The notes below the pieces were generated by a model, which made no database searches, was not told the DNA's origin, and saw only the letters and a list, made by a program, of their open reading frames with translations. Below, piece after piece: positions 1-7,927 of a DNA stretch of 64,000 bases. How positions within the stretch are numbered: the first letter of the stretch is position 1; every line of letters starts with the position of its first letter. Location: assembly GCA_003612395.1 (NCBI GenBank), contig RAYQ01000005.1, positions 186,001-250,000 of the forward strand. The letters run 5' to 3'. A program made the translations under genes and the position numbers. The DNA is from Parablautia intestinalis. Its GTDB lineage: Bacteria; Bacillota; Clostridia; Lachnospirales; Lachnospiraceae.

Positions 1-1
1 T

Positions 2-463
2 AATGGAATATGTCTTGTACAGGATATCACTACCCTGAATATTTCAGGTGTGGATAAAAGCAGGAAATACTATCTGTTAAAACCCGTCTTTGCATCCACC
101 AGTACAGTATATATACCCGTGGACACTGCCGAGGCTTCCCTTCGTCCTGCTATATCAAAGGAAGAAGCCCAAAGTCTGATCAAGTCTATCCCCGATATTC
201 CTGCTATTCCGCTAACCGATGAAAAAACGCTGGAAAAGACCTATAAAGAATATATGCGGTCTAACAGCTGCAAGTCCTGGATACAGCTTATAAAAACCAT
301 TTATCTGCGCAGGGAAAACAGGATTTTAAAAGGGCATAAGGTAACCGCATTAGACAGCCGCTATTTCAGTCTTGCGGAGACTTTTCTCTACGGAGAACTA
401 GCCATCGCCTTAGATAAGCCAAAGGATGAGGTCAAGTCTTACATTGCCAGCTGCCTTGATTAA
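2..463 (+). CDS. CarD/CdnL-family transcription regulator, 5' end cut by window edge
   Basis: The reading frame is open to the left edge, so the gene starts outside the window; a GTG at 50 lies inside the frame but the upstream codons (GICLVQDI) continue the domain, so it is not the start. About 153 codons are visible. The N-terminal part (VQDI, YYLLKPVF, VYIPVD) matches the RNA polymerase interaction fold of CarD_CdnL_TRCF proteins, and the helical second half matches the DNA-minor-groove-binding part. Family members are about 160-170 residues and stabilise the open promoter complex through RNAP beta. Only a few N-terminal residues should be missing. A strong hairpin follows the stop. Confidence 0.85.
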   Translation, partial: NGICLVQDITTLNISGVDKSRKYYLLKPVFASTSTVYIPVDTAEASLRPAISKEEAQSLIKSIPDIPAIPLTDEKTLEKTYKEYMRSNSCKSWIQLIKTIYLRRENRILKGHKVTALDSRYFSLAETFLYGELAIALDKPKDEVKSYIASCLD

Positions 464-548
464 CTCTAAAATTAGTTTACTACAGATTCAAAACAAGTTC
501 AATCTCACTCTTATTTATGAAACTATTTTTTGTATGTACCCTTTTTAT

Positions 549-587
549 AACAAACGCCGCCACGCTTCGCGAGTCGGCTTATTGTAA
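549..587 (+). repeat. Dispersed hairpin repeat (family H), copy 1
   Basis: A segment beginning AACAAACGCCGCC and ending GTCGGCTTATTG. It shares its layout with copies near 21.95 and 32.24-32.31 kb: AAACGCYG, a short CGC/GCG hairpin, then CRGCTTATTG. It lies between the CarD stop and a terminator. It does not code for anything visible. Confidence 0.6.
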
Positions 588-588
588 T

Positions 589-634
589 AAAAGCAGTGGC
601 TGATGCCGTATCCGGCAGACAAACCACTGCTTTT
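589..634. terminator. Bidirectional terminator between convergent genes
   Basis: Arms AAAAGCAGTGG (589-599) and CCACTGCTTTT (624-634) pair perfectly over 11 bp, with an inner TGCCG/CGGCA pair. A T-run follows at about 640-645 on the plus strand, and the arm itself supplies Ts for the minus strand. It sits between the CarD gene (+) and the CmpB-like gene (-), serving both. Confidence 0.8.
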
Positions 635-646
635 ATACATTTTTTA

Positions 647-1189
647 TCACGAAGAAATTCCATATCCCACATTAGGATGCATAGCGCTGTAGCACCCGTC
701 TGCTATAAACACGGCAAGTAGTAAGAAGCAAAGCCGGATACGCCATCTCTTAGGAATTCTCAAGTATATTTTTTCATAAAAAGGCACATAAACGCAAATC
801 AGCATTACACCCCCGGCTCCAAAAAGCATCGCCCCCGCCAGACAAATTCTTCCGCTGATATTAAAAAGGTGATTGCTATAATCCCACCACCTTATACCCC
901 ATCGGCGTTCAAGGAAAAAACCGGTAAGATACTCCAGGGCGCTGCAAAGCAGCGCTGACAGCCCAAACACCCCCACCGGCTTTCTCCTGCGGGAGCGAAA
1001 AAGGAAATATAGCAGGAGTCCTCCGGCGCCATAAACAGGCAGGTAAGGCCCCCTGTACACACCTCTGTTTATAAATGCGTGCTCTGTAAAGAAATACAGC
1101 GCTACTTCCCAGACCCAGCCCCAAAAGGCGAGGGAAAAGAAAAGCAAAACATAATAATCAAATTCATGGGATAACTTCTGATTTTTCAT
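647..1189 (-). CDS. CmpB-like putative ABC transporter permease (PF06541 type)
   Basis: Small multi-pass membrane protein of about 180 residues with four to five hydrophobic segments. It has the family's typical features: FWGWVWEV near the start, FINRGVYRGPYLPVYG, a conserved glutamate in the middle helix (SALEYLTGFFLERRWG), and the WWDYSNHLFNISGRICL block. The same block, WWDYS, occurs twice in the larger protein at 46.7-48.0 kb. I chose the Met at 1189; a Met ten codons upstream (1219) is possible but poorly spaced from GGGAG. It follows the phosphoesterase gene closely and probably shares its transcript. Biochemical function is unknown in this family. Confidence 0.7.
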   Translation of the reverse strand: MKNQKLSHEFDYYVLLFFSLAFWGWVWEVALYFFTEHAFINRGVYRGPYLPVYGAGGLLLYFLFRSRRRKPVGVFGLSALLCSALEYLTGFFLERRWGIRWWDYSNHLFNISGRICLAGAMLFGAGGVMLICVYVPFYEKIYLRIPKRWRIRLCFLLLAVFIADGCYSAMHPNVGYGISS

Positions 1190-1231
1190 ACTACTAAGAT
1201 GCCCCATCCATGAGCACATTATTTATGTTTG

Positions 1232-1849
1232 TCAAAAGCTCCCTTTTCTCTCCCTGTCGCATGCAATCCATTCATCCAGGGTAAGAGGCTCATAATCCGA
1301 ATATTTGCAAAAACAATTGATCATATTGCAGGGGATATTTCGTTCCTTTCCCCAGGCATCCGTTATCATTGTTCCCCTGGTTATCTCCTGAAACTGCTCG
1401 ATAAGTCTTTGATCATGGGAATCGTGCACATGACCGTACAGCATATAAGTTTTAGGATTTCCTGTCTCATCCAGGCTGTACTGCCCGTTATAGCATATAA
1501 TGGGATAATGGCATAATACCACCTTTCTCTTATTGTCTGACATTTCCTCATAAGGCTTAATCCAAACAAAGCGATGTACATCCATCTCAGCTTTCTTCAT
1601 AAGCCAGTCATGGTTGCCGGTGATCAGATACAGTCTTCCCTGCAGGCGTCTTAAAATCTCATTTGTCTGTTCCACAGTTCCCCACGATAAATCTCCCAGC
1701 ACCACTACCTCATCGTTTTTCCTGACTTTCCCATTCCATTTTTTTACCATGTATTCATTCATTTTTTCCACAGATTCAAAACCGCGCCGATCCATCTTAT
1801 CATTCATGGCACTGTGATAAAAATGCAGGTCCGCAATGTAATATCTCAA
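1232..1849 (-). CDS. Calcineurin-like metallophosphoesterase
   Basis: 205-residue single-domain protein with the full metal-binding set: DLHF at residues 7-10, VVLGDLSW, TGNHDWL, LCHYPI and YGHVHDS. These are the D-x-H, GD, GNHD, H and GHxH motifs of the Metallophos family, which hydrolyse phosphomonoesters or phosphodiesters; the substrate cannot be told. The start codon is TTG at 1849, supported by GGGAGG six bases upstream and by the DLH motif lying right after it. It is followed at short distance by the CmpB-like gene on the same strand. Confidence 0.85.
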   Translation of the reverse strand: MRYYIADLHFYHSAMNDKMDRRGFESVEKMNEYMVKKWNGKVRKNDEVVVLGDLSWGTVEQTNEILRRLQGRLYLITGNHDWLMKKAEMDVHRFVWIKPYEEMSDNKRKVVLCHYPIICYNGQYSLDETGNPKTYMLYGHVHDSHDQRLIEQFQEITRGTMITDAWGKERNIPCNMINCFCKYSDYEPLTLDEWIACDRERKGSF

Positions 1850-1955
1850 GTACGCCTCCCATATTAAAATTTATATAACTGTTCAGCTTTCCTGTTACTG
1901 AATATTTTTAACCGCTCCGTACAGGAAATTGCGTCAGCTTCCCGCTCCCAAACCG

Positions 1956-2606
1956 TCACTTCCCTGTAAGCCGCGCTCTGAAGAACTGTATCAGCGGTCC
2001 GTTGCAAAAAGCATTTATTACTGTCCCGATGCCTACTATCTCCCACACATTATTATGAGCCGCCAGACAAAAAGCAACACCTGTCAGCATTACCGTTACA
2101 TCCGCCGACACCCTTGCCGCACGGAAGGAAACTTTATCCTTTGTAAATTTCATAATAAGGAAAGGTACACTGTCATAAGGAGAAAGGCCCAGATCCGCCT
2201 CCATGTACAGTGCACAGCCCAGCGAGCACAGTACCATTCCAACACATAGAAACAAAATTCGAAGGGACAGTCCTGCATTTACTTTCATAACATCCAGTAC
2301 CAGCCAGCAAAGGAAATCCGCTATATATCCCACAAAAACCATATTAATAATGGTTCCCAGGCCAATAAAACGGGGAACATTCAAAAAAATCACTATCAAA
2401 ATAAACACATTCATAATCAGCTGCCAGTTGCCGAAGCTCATTCCAAGGAAACCACTGATTCCAAGGTTCATGCTGCTGTAAGCATCCACCCCAAACATGC
2501 CAAGCCGGTAGGATGCCACGCATGTTCCGATAAAAAAATTTCCAAGCAGTAAAAACGCTATTCTCCGAAAAGTAATTTTTTGCTTTTTTTCCTTTTGTGA
2601 TTCCAT
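1956..2606 (-). CDS. YczE/YyaS/YitT-family integral membrane protein
   Basis: About 216 residues with five predicted membrane helices and the family's repeated pattern: GIGTCVASYRLGMFGVDAYS-like block near the start, then LGCALYMEADLGLSPYDS in the second half and GIGTVINAFCNGPL at the end. Family function is not settled; members are often linked to amino-acid or peptide export or regulation. Start at 2606 (MESQKEK) chosen because GGAGA lies 10 bases upstream; the Met at 2630 has no ribosome site. It follows metQ by about 100 bases and may be the last gene of the metNIQ operon. Confidence 0.75.
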   Translation of the reverse strand: MESQKEKKQKITFRRIAFLLLGNFFIGTCVASYRLGMFGVDAYSSMNLGISGFLGMSFGNWQLIMNVFILIVIFLNVPRFIGLGTIINMVFVGYIADFLCWLVLDVMKVNAGLSLRILFLCVGMVLCSLGCALYMEADLGLSPYDSVPFLIMKFTKDKVSFRAARVSADVTVMLTGVAFCLAAHNNVWEIVGIGTVINAFCNGPLIQFFRARLTGK

Positions 2607-2705
2607 TTCTTTTCGCTCTCCTTTTCTCATTGCCCGCGGGAATAAAACAGCGACTGAAATTATTCAGCCGCCGTTTTCATTACCATACTACCCGGGAATT
2701 ATTCC

Positions 2706-3662
2706 TTATTTAGCCGGAATAACTGCACCATTAAAGTTTTCTTCAATGAATTTCTTGACTTCATCAGACTGAAGCACGGAAACAAGCGTCTTAATTGCCT
2801 CATTGTCCTTGTTTGCTTCTGTCACTGTGATGATGTTGGCATATTCGGAATCCTCGCCCTCTCTCATCAGGTAAGCAGTCGTATCAATATCAGCCTCAAG
2901 CGCTCTGTTTACATTGACAAAATAAGCATCAAAGTCAGCTGCGGAAGGAATGATATTGGCCTGATCCATCTCTACGATCTCAATTGGAATAATATACTCA
3001 TCAATCTGATTAACAGATGCATCAATGGCTGTCATATCCGGATTCAGCTTAATAAAGCCCTCTGCCTCCAGAACCTTTAAGGCTCTGTATTCATTGGAAG
3101 AATCGTTGGGAATTGCAATTACTGCATTCTCCGGAAGCTCGTCCTTTGATGCATACTTGTCTGAGAAGCAGGCATAAGGCTCAACGTGGATACCGCCCAT
3201 GCTGTACAAGGTAGCGCCCATTTCTTCCTCAATGCTTTCCATTGCAGGCACATGCATGAAATAAGCAAAATCAATTTCTCCGTCTACCAGCATATCATTC
3301 CAGGTAGCATCCCATGTTGTGGAAACAATATCTAACTCAATGCCTTTTTCTGAAAGTAAGTCAGCTGCCGCATTCAGGATTTCACTGTGAGGCGTCAGGT
3401 CGCATACGCATTTTAATACAACCGCTTCTCCTGCCTGTGCATCTGCGCTTTCATTACTTTCATTACTTTCTTCGCTTTCAGCTTCTGCATTTGCATCTTC
3501 AGCGGCTGCATCTGCATCCTCCGAACCTGCTTCGGTCTCTGTTTCAGCAGCATCCTCCACTGTCTCCTGCTCTGTTTCCGCATCTTTTGCAGTGCCGCAG
3601 CCTGCAAGCAGGGCTGACGCCATAACAGCGCTCATCAATAAAGCTACAAGTTTCTTTTTCAT
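2706..3662 (-). CDS. metQ: MetQ/NlpA-family substrate-binding lipoprotein
   Basis: 318 residues. N-terminal signal with lipobox LLAGC (Cys about residue 22), then a roughly 50-residue acidic, Glu/Asp/Ala-rich linker, then the NlpA domain beginning near VVLKCVCDLTPHSEIL and including EIDFAYFMHVPAM and the IAIPND block. NlpA proteins capture methionine or related amino acids for a MetNI-type importer. The long acidic linker is unusual for the family but common in lipoproteins of these bacteria. AGGAGG lies just upstream of the start. It is third in the metN-metI-metQ order. Confidence 0.88.
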   Translation of the reverse strand: MKKKLVALLMSAVMASALLAGCGTAKDAETEQETVEDAAETETEAGSEDADAAAEDANAEAESEESNESNESADAQAGEAVVLKCVCDLTPHSEILNAAADLLSEKGIELDIVSTTWDATWNDMLVDGEIDFAYFMHVPAMESIEEEMGATLYSMGGIHVEPYACFSDKYASKDELPENAVIAIPNDSSNEYRALKVLEAEGFIKLNPDMTAIDASVNQIDEYIIPIEIVEMDQANIIPSAADFDAYFVNVNRALEADIDTTAYLMREGEDSEYANIITVTEANKDNEAIKTLVSVLQSDEVKKFIEENFNGAVIPAK

Positions 3663-3778
3663 AATTTCTCCTCCTAATAAAAAATATATATAATTTATTC
3701 ATTTAAACGGCTATGCCGTATAAATGTCTCCCTTAACCTATAATCGGCCGCAGCCTTTTATTATGCCGCGCCTCTGAC

Positions 3779-4489
3779 TTATATCAAATGTCGCTTTTTT
3801 AATATGATTTTTGAAAAGGTATCTCCCACAATCTGTACCGCCTGCACGATAACAATTAATACGATGATCGTTGCAAACAGTAAGTCATGCTGAAATCTTG
3901 TATATCCGTAGGTAACTGCTATATAGCCAATTCCTCCCGCCCCAAAGCTTCCTGCCAGAGCCGTCATGGAAATCACGATAACCACGGCATTTGTAAATGC
4001 ACGGATTAAGGAAGGCAGTGTTTCCGGCACCATAATGGTAAACAAGATTCTCATATTGCCGCTCCCCATAGCCTTCGCAGCTTCGATTTTTCCTTTATCA
4101 ATTTCAAGAAGGCTGCTCTCCACCAGTCTGGCAAACAGCGGCACACAGCTTGCCACCAGAGAAATAATACAGGCGTTAGAACCGTAGGACTTTCCTACCA
4201 GGGCCCTTGCAACCGGAAGCATAACAATGATGATAATCACCTGCGGCAGGGAGCGAAAGCAATTAATGACTGCTCCTAAAATGGTATGTACAATATTACA
4301 GGGCACCAGCCCCTCTTTGCTGGTCATTACCAGCACCAGCCCCAGAATAATGCCAAAGACCAAAACAAAAACAGAAGAGACTCCTACCATATACATTGTT
4401 TCACTTATGGCCGGCAGCACCTGCGCCCACACCTCTGCACTGAACGAATGCATTAGTACATCCCAAAAGGAATATTTATATAAGCTCAT
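3779..4489 (-). CDS. metI: MetI-family ABC transporter permease
   Basis: 236-residue BPD-type permease. Five hydrophobic segments; the EAA loop that contacts the ATPase is visible as EIDKGKIEAAKAMGSGNMRIL. The start overlaps the metN stop as ATGA (4486-4489), indicating translational coupling. With metN and metQ it forms a D-methionine/amino-acid uptake system in the cytoplasmic membrane. Confidence 0.9.
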   Translation of the reverse strand: MSLYKYSFWDVLMHSFSAEVWAQVLPAISETMYMVGVSSVFVLVFGIILGLVLVMTSKEGLVPCNIVHTILGAVINCFRSLPQVIIIIVMLPVARALVGKSYGSNACIISLVASCVPLFARLVESSLLEIDKGKIEAAKAMGSGNMRILFTIMVPETLPSLIRAFTNAVVIVISMTALAGSFGAGGIGYIAVTYGYTRFQHDLLFATIIVLIVIVQAVQIVGDTFSKIILKKRHLI

Positions 4490-5271
4490 TTCATTTCCTC
4501 CGTCTGGTAGTCATTCCTGAACTGATTATAAACACGTATAAAGTTTCTGGCTGTCTCACACTGGGGATTGCTGAAAATATCTTTCACCAGTCCCTGCTCT
4601 AACAGCTTTCCATCTTCCATAACCGCCATCCGGTGACAGGTATATTTAATCACTTCAAGCTCATGGGTAATTAAAATGATCGTAAGCCCCAGCTTCTGAT
4701 TGATTTCCTTTAAAAGATCCAGCACGGATAAGGTAGTCTGCGGATCTAACGCACTCGTCGCTTCATCAGACAAAAGCACATCCGGGCGGTTGGCCAGAGC
4801 CCTTGCAATTCCGACCCTCTGCTTTTGTCCTCCGGACAATTCTCCGGGATAAGCGTTTTTCTTTTCTGTCAGCCCTACAAGGTTCAACATCTCCTCTACC
4901 CTAACATCCGCCTCTTTTCCGGTAACACCTGTTAATTTAAGGGGATAGGCAATATTTTTTTCCACCGTCATGGAATCAAACAGATTAAACTGCTGAAAAA
5001 TCATGCCTATTTTTCTTCTCTGCTCGTTTAAGGCCGCCTTCCCAAGTGCAGTAATCTCCTGATCTCCGATTTTAACAATCCCGCTGTCAGGCTCCTCCAG
5101 GCGGTTAATACACCGCACCAGTGTGGACTTACCAGCTCCGCTGAAACCGACAATGCCGTAAATCTCTCCTTTTTCTACAGAAAGATCAATTCCCTTTAAA
5201 ACCTCGATTCTCTGCTTCTTATTATAAAATGTTTTATAAAGATTGGATATCTCAATAAACTTTTCGTCCAT
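4486..5271 (-). CDS. metN: MetN-family ABC ATPase lacking the C-terminal NIL domain
   Basis: 261 residues with Walker A GFSGAGKST, Q-loop region IFQQFNLF, signature LSGGQKQR, Walker B VLLSDEAT and the ALDPQTT motif. Typical MetN is about 340 residues and ends in a NIL domain that binds methionine and shuts the transporter (trans-inhibition). This protein stops just after the ATPase (FRNDYQTEEMK), so that domain is missing. No S-box (SAM riboswitch) was recognised in the 142 bases upstream. The substrate is therefore probably methionine or another amino acid, without the usual feedback. Confidence 0.87.
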   Translation of the reverse strand: MDEKFIEISNLYKTFYNKKQRIEVLKGIDLSVEKGEIYGIVGFSGAGKSTLVRCINRLEEPDSGIVKIGDQEITALGKAALNEQRRKIGMIFQQFNLFDSMTVEKNIAYPLKLTGVTGKEADVRVEEMLNLVGLTEKKNAYPGELSGGQKQRVGIARALANRPDVLLSDEATSALDPQTTLSVLDLLKEINQKLGLTIILITHELEVIKYTCHRMAVMEDGKLLEQGLVKDIFSNPQCETARNFIRVYNQFRNDYQTEEMK

Positions 5272-5413
5272 ATGTAACCGTCCTCTGTTACGATTCGCGC
5301 CTGCATTCTATATGCTATCTTATTTTTACAATTTTGTACAGCAGAATTTTCGATATGCTTATAAATTTCCGCTATTTGTTCCTGACAGCCGTTTATGGCA
5401 GTTCCTCATCAGG

Positions 5414-6805
5414 TCAATTCTCTTTTATGGAAAACTTCTCATAGACCTGCCGAAGCGCCTTTTCCGTCTCCGCATCGTCCATCTCCTGAATGTCTTTTAC
5501 ATCCATCCACTCAAAAACAGCGCTTTTTCCGGTCAGTCCCATCCCTTCATAATAGAAAAACGGAAAATTGTCGTATTCTTCTTCCGTCAGCTCATTGCCG
5601 TTACAGTCATAACTGGTAATATGAGCGGAATAGTCCTCGCCTGCATAAAGAACTCTCTGACTGGCAAGAGGTATTTCCTGCACATAGCCGCCCTCCACGT
5701 ACAAAGAGCCGGCCCGGTATACATAACTGTCAGGAGAATCTTTCAGCTGGTCATATACGATAAAATAATTTCTGTTTCCTTCTATGGAAAAGCTGCTGTA
5801 TACCGTCATATTATCCATGATTAAATCCGGCTCAGAATCTCCTTCTTTAAAGGAGGTTTCCAGCTTTTTCACCTCTCCCCTGTCATCAATCTGATAAAAG
5901 CTGCTGTAAGTGCAGCATCCTGTCCCCCCCTGATTGGAGACAATCAGCGTCACCTTGCCGTCATACCCCATTGAGGCAAGCGTAAAGCAATGTCTATCGT
6001 CTGCAAATTCCACATCCTTAGCCCAGACATCTTTCTCCTCCGCAAACCGCTTCATCTGCTGCTTTTCGCTAAAGTATCCGGAAAGCCCGTCCACATAATC
6101 TATATAATCCGGCCAGGTGGGCGCAATCTGCGCCACGGTTTCCGTCAGTCTCTGCGTACCTAAGTATTCCTCCAGCAGGGTATCCCTGTAAAAGCCGGGC
6201 CCCGCTCCATCCGCTCCCTCTACCCGGTAGCCTGCAAGATCCGGGTAATCAAGATAAAACATATTATCCGAATTCTCCTGAAGGAAAATTTCCGCTTCCT
6301 TCCATGTGTTCTCGCCATTGCCATATGTGACCAGTACAATCACATCTTTCTTCCCATCCTGATTATAGTCCTGGAATGATACCGCGTTTACCTCCACAAA
6401 TTTATCCCCGGTGGTTTCCGAAGTCTTCGGAAACGTATACACTTCCTCCCCTTCCCTGACCAGTGCAAAACGGGGATGTTCGTTATCGCTCTTTGGCGCT
6501 ATGGATACAAAGAAAACCTTTCCCCAGCCTTCCAGTTCCACTTCAAAGCTCTGCTCCTTTATCATTCCCTCTATGGAAACCGACTGATTTTCTCCGTTTT
6601 GATTCTCTCCCGGGGCGTCTTCTGTCCCGTTATCCCTTTCGGCGTTTTCAGTGGGATTCTTCTCATCAGAATACTTTCTGTTATTTTCCTCTGTTTCCAG
6701 CCTCTCGCTTTGGATTACCTCCGCCCTGCTCTCATCCTCCTTGCCGCACCCGCCTGTGCATAAAAGCATAAATATTAATAAGACTGCCATTCCTCTTTTT
6801 TTCAT
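5414..6805 (-). CDS. Lipoprotein of unknown function
   Basis: 463 residues. Signal peptide ends in a lipobox-like CTGGCG (Cys about residue 20), followed by a charged low-complexity linker (about residues 22-75). The mature part contains DYNQDGKKDVIVL, a calcium-binding DxNxDGxxD motif like those of FG-GAP/VCBS repeat proteins, and later TSYDCNGNELTEEEYDNFPF. I do not recognise a family beyond this. GGGGGA stands upstream of the start. A possible 29-codon upstream ORF ends on its start codon. Confidence 0.65.
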   Translation of the reverse strand: MKKRGMAVLLIFMLLCTGGCGKEDESRAEVIQSERLETEENNRKYSDEKNPTENAERDNGTEDAPGENQNGENQSVSIEGMIKEQSFEVELEGWGKVFFVSIAPKSDNEHPRFALVREGEEVYTFPKTSETTGDKFVEVNAVSFQDYNQDGKKDVIVLVTYGNGENTWKEAEIFLQENSDNMFYLDYPDLAGYRVEGADGAGPGFYRDTLLEEYLGTQRLTETVAQIAPTWPDYIDYVDGLSGYFSEKQQMKRFAEEKDVWAKDVEFADDRHCFTLASMGYDGKVTLIVSNQGGTGCCTYSSFYQIDDRGEVKKLETSFKEGDSEPDLIMDNMTVYSSFSIEGNRNYFIVYDQLKDSPDSYVYRAGSLYVEGGYVQEIPLASQRVLYAGEDYSAHITSYDCNGNELTEEEYDNFPFFYYEGMGLTGKSAVFEWMDVKDIQEMDDAETEKALRQVYEKFSIKEN

Positions 6806-6891
6806 CGCAAACCGTCCCCCTTAATCGCTGACTGATATATTTTGTATTTTATTGTATAAAATAAATGCTGCCTTCTCATACTAATCACCAT
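6802..6891 (-). CDS. Possible 29-codon upstream ORF (leader peptide)
   Basis: From the ATG at 6891 the frame reads MVISMRRQHLFYT and ends with TGA that overlaps the ATG of the lipoprotein gene as ATGA. GGGAG precedes it, but only one base from the ATG; the GTG second codon would be better spaced. It lies directly after a leader hairpin (6909-6936). Coupled translation is suggested by the overlap alone, so this is tentative. Confidence 0.25.
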   Translation of the reverse strand: MVISMRRQHLFYTIKYKIYQSAIKGDGLR

Positions 6892-6936
6892 GCTCCCTTC
6901 TCAACCTGCAAATTTGTGCCCTTAAGCACATATTTG
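6889..6936 (-). repeat. Leader hairpin repeat (type 2), copy a
   Basis: Arms CAAATTTGTGC (6909-6919) and GCACATATTTG (6926-6936) pair with one mismatch. Read on the minus strand the hairpin is followed by a CAGG segment and then GGGAGCATG. The same order and nearly the same sequence occurs directly before the radical SAM gene start at 52.07 kb. Confidence 0.6.
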
Positions 6937-7065
6937 TGATTTTTCAATCCAGCCATGCATACAACAGGCAAAGCCTGCTTTCCTATATCGCAGGCCTGTC
7001 TGCAATGCTGCTTCAATAGAGGGTTATTACCCGCAAAACTCAAATGTATACAGGAGGTAATTCAT

Positions 7066-7359
7066 ATGAACAATATAAAATTGGACTCTCTCCCCAAAGC
7101 CGCTCTGGATGAAATTCCATCCCCTTCTCCGGATGCCGTCACAATCACAGGCCTTGTAAAATCAAGCGGACGCATAGAAGGCTATCAGCTCTCCGATGAG
7201 CGTATCGTCAGCCGCCAGGAAGGCGTTTCTCTTGCAAAGGCAGGAGAGATTAAAGGCGTTGGCATAGCCCACAACGGAGATACCGAATACCTGAAATCCA
7301 TTCCGGATGATTCTGAAAACAACAATTTATCATCCCTGCCGACAGTGAAAACTTTATAA
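7066..7359 (+). CDS. DUF3892 domain protein
   Basis: 97 residues from the ATG at 7066, chosen because AGGAGG stands 8 bases upstream; an open frame further upstream lacks a site. The core reads ITGLVKSSGRIEGYQLSD, then VSRQEGVSLAKAGEIKGV and GIAHNGDTEYLKSIPD, the pattern of DUF3892 proteins, which end in a NNLSSLP-type tail as here. Function unknown. The gene is alone, followed by a 10-bp hairpin (7392-7433). Confidence 0.8.
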   Translation: MNNIKLDSLPKAALDEIPSPSPDAVTITGLVKSSGRIEGYQLSDERIVSRQEGVSLAKAGEIKGVGIAHNGDTEYLKSIPDDSENNNLSSLPTVKTL

Positions 7360-7391
7360 GGAACCGTCAGGAAACAGCTCTTAAATAGCGG

Positions 7392-7433
7392 GCAGCAAGT
7401 TGACATAATATCAAACTTGCTGCACCACTTTCT
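7392..7433. repeat. Inverted repeat after the DUF3892 gene
   Basis: GCAGCAAGTT (7392-7401) and AACTTGCTGC (7424-7433) pair perfectly. There is no adjacent T-run, so a role as terminator is uncertain. The rest of the 7360-7880 gap holds only a leader repeat copy (7650-7706) and the MerR promoter. Confidence 0.5.
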
Positions 7434-7649
7434 CCTGATAAAACCGCTCCGGCTGCCTTTCCAATGGCTTGTTTCCAGTATCAAAACTGCTATAAAAAAG
7501 CGCTCTGTAAAGCACGTATCAGTTGTATTTTATCATAAAAACAGGAGTGCTTCAACCTGACTGATTTTTAATTAACGTTTACCATTGAATTTTAAAATAA
7601 AAGAAAACAGTCTTTCCTTACATGCCGGCAAACGATTTCATTCCATTTT

Positions 7650-7706
7650 TTTCCTCATTTCTGCGTTGCATCCCAAGTTTGTGGATGCAGCGCAGACACA
7701 AACTTG
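7650..7706 (-). ncRNA. Pseudoknot-type leader repeat (type 1), orphan copy
   Basis: On the minus strand: stem CAAGTTTGTG (7697-7706, read in reverse complement) with CACAAACTTG (7674-7683), loop with TCTGCGCTGC, then a segment complementary to the loop (7660-7673; 13 of 14 positions), then AATGAGG. The layout is the same as in the copies at 24.35, 30.8 and 31.9 kb, but no gene follows: the next ATG gives a two-codon frame. It is either a relic or the leader of a lost gene. Confidence 0.5.
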
Positions 7707-7879
7707 CAGAGGAAAGATTTGAAAAATCTTTCACTCTTATCTTCTTTCCAACGCCAAAACCATCTCGTTTTTGCAGCACTTCCGCCGCTAATGCCCGTGT
7801 ACGATAAAGTAACCCACAAGACTATTGACAGACAGCACCCCACTATTTCGTATTTTTTCTTAAATCTTCGCATAAGCGC

Positions 7880-7910
7880 TTGCTTGTGACGCAGCGTAAT
7901 GAGATATACT
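7880..7910 (+). promoter_or_regulatory. MerR-type promoter with 19-bp spacer
   Basis: TTGCTT (7880-7885) and TATACT (7905-7910) are separated by 19 bp, longer than the usual 17 and typical of promoters twisted by MerR proteins. The spacer holds the palindrome ACGCAGCGT. It drives the MerR gene that begins 17 bases downstream. Confidence 0.6.
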
Positions 7911-7927
7911 ATACAGGGAGGTGTGAC

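Noticed and set aside
5272..5413. Possible SAM riboswitch (S-box) before metN
   Set aside because: The gap is short and no S-box core motif or terminator-antiterminator pair could be recognised.
5243..5824. Long plus-strand open frame of 193 codons
   Set aside because: It is antisense to the lipoprotein and metN genes, has no ribosome site, and a composition typical of shadow frames.
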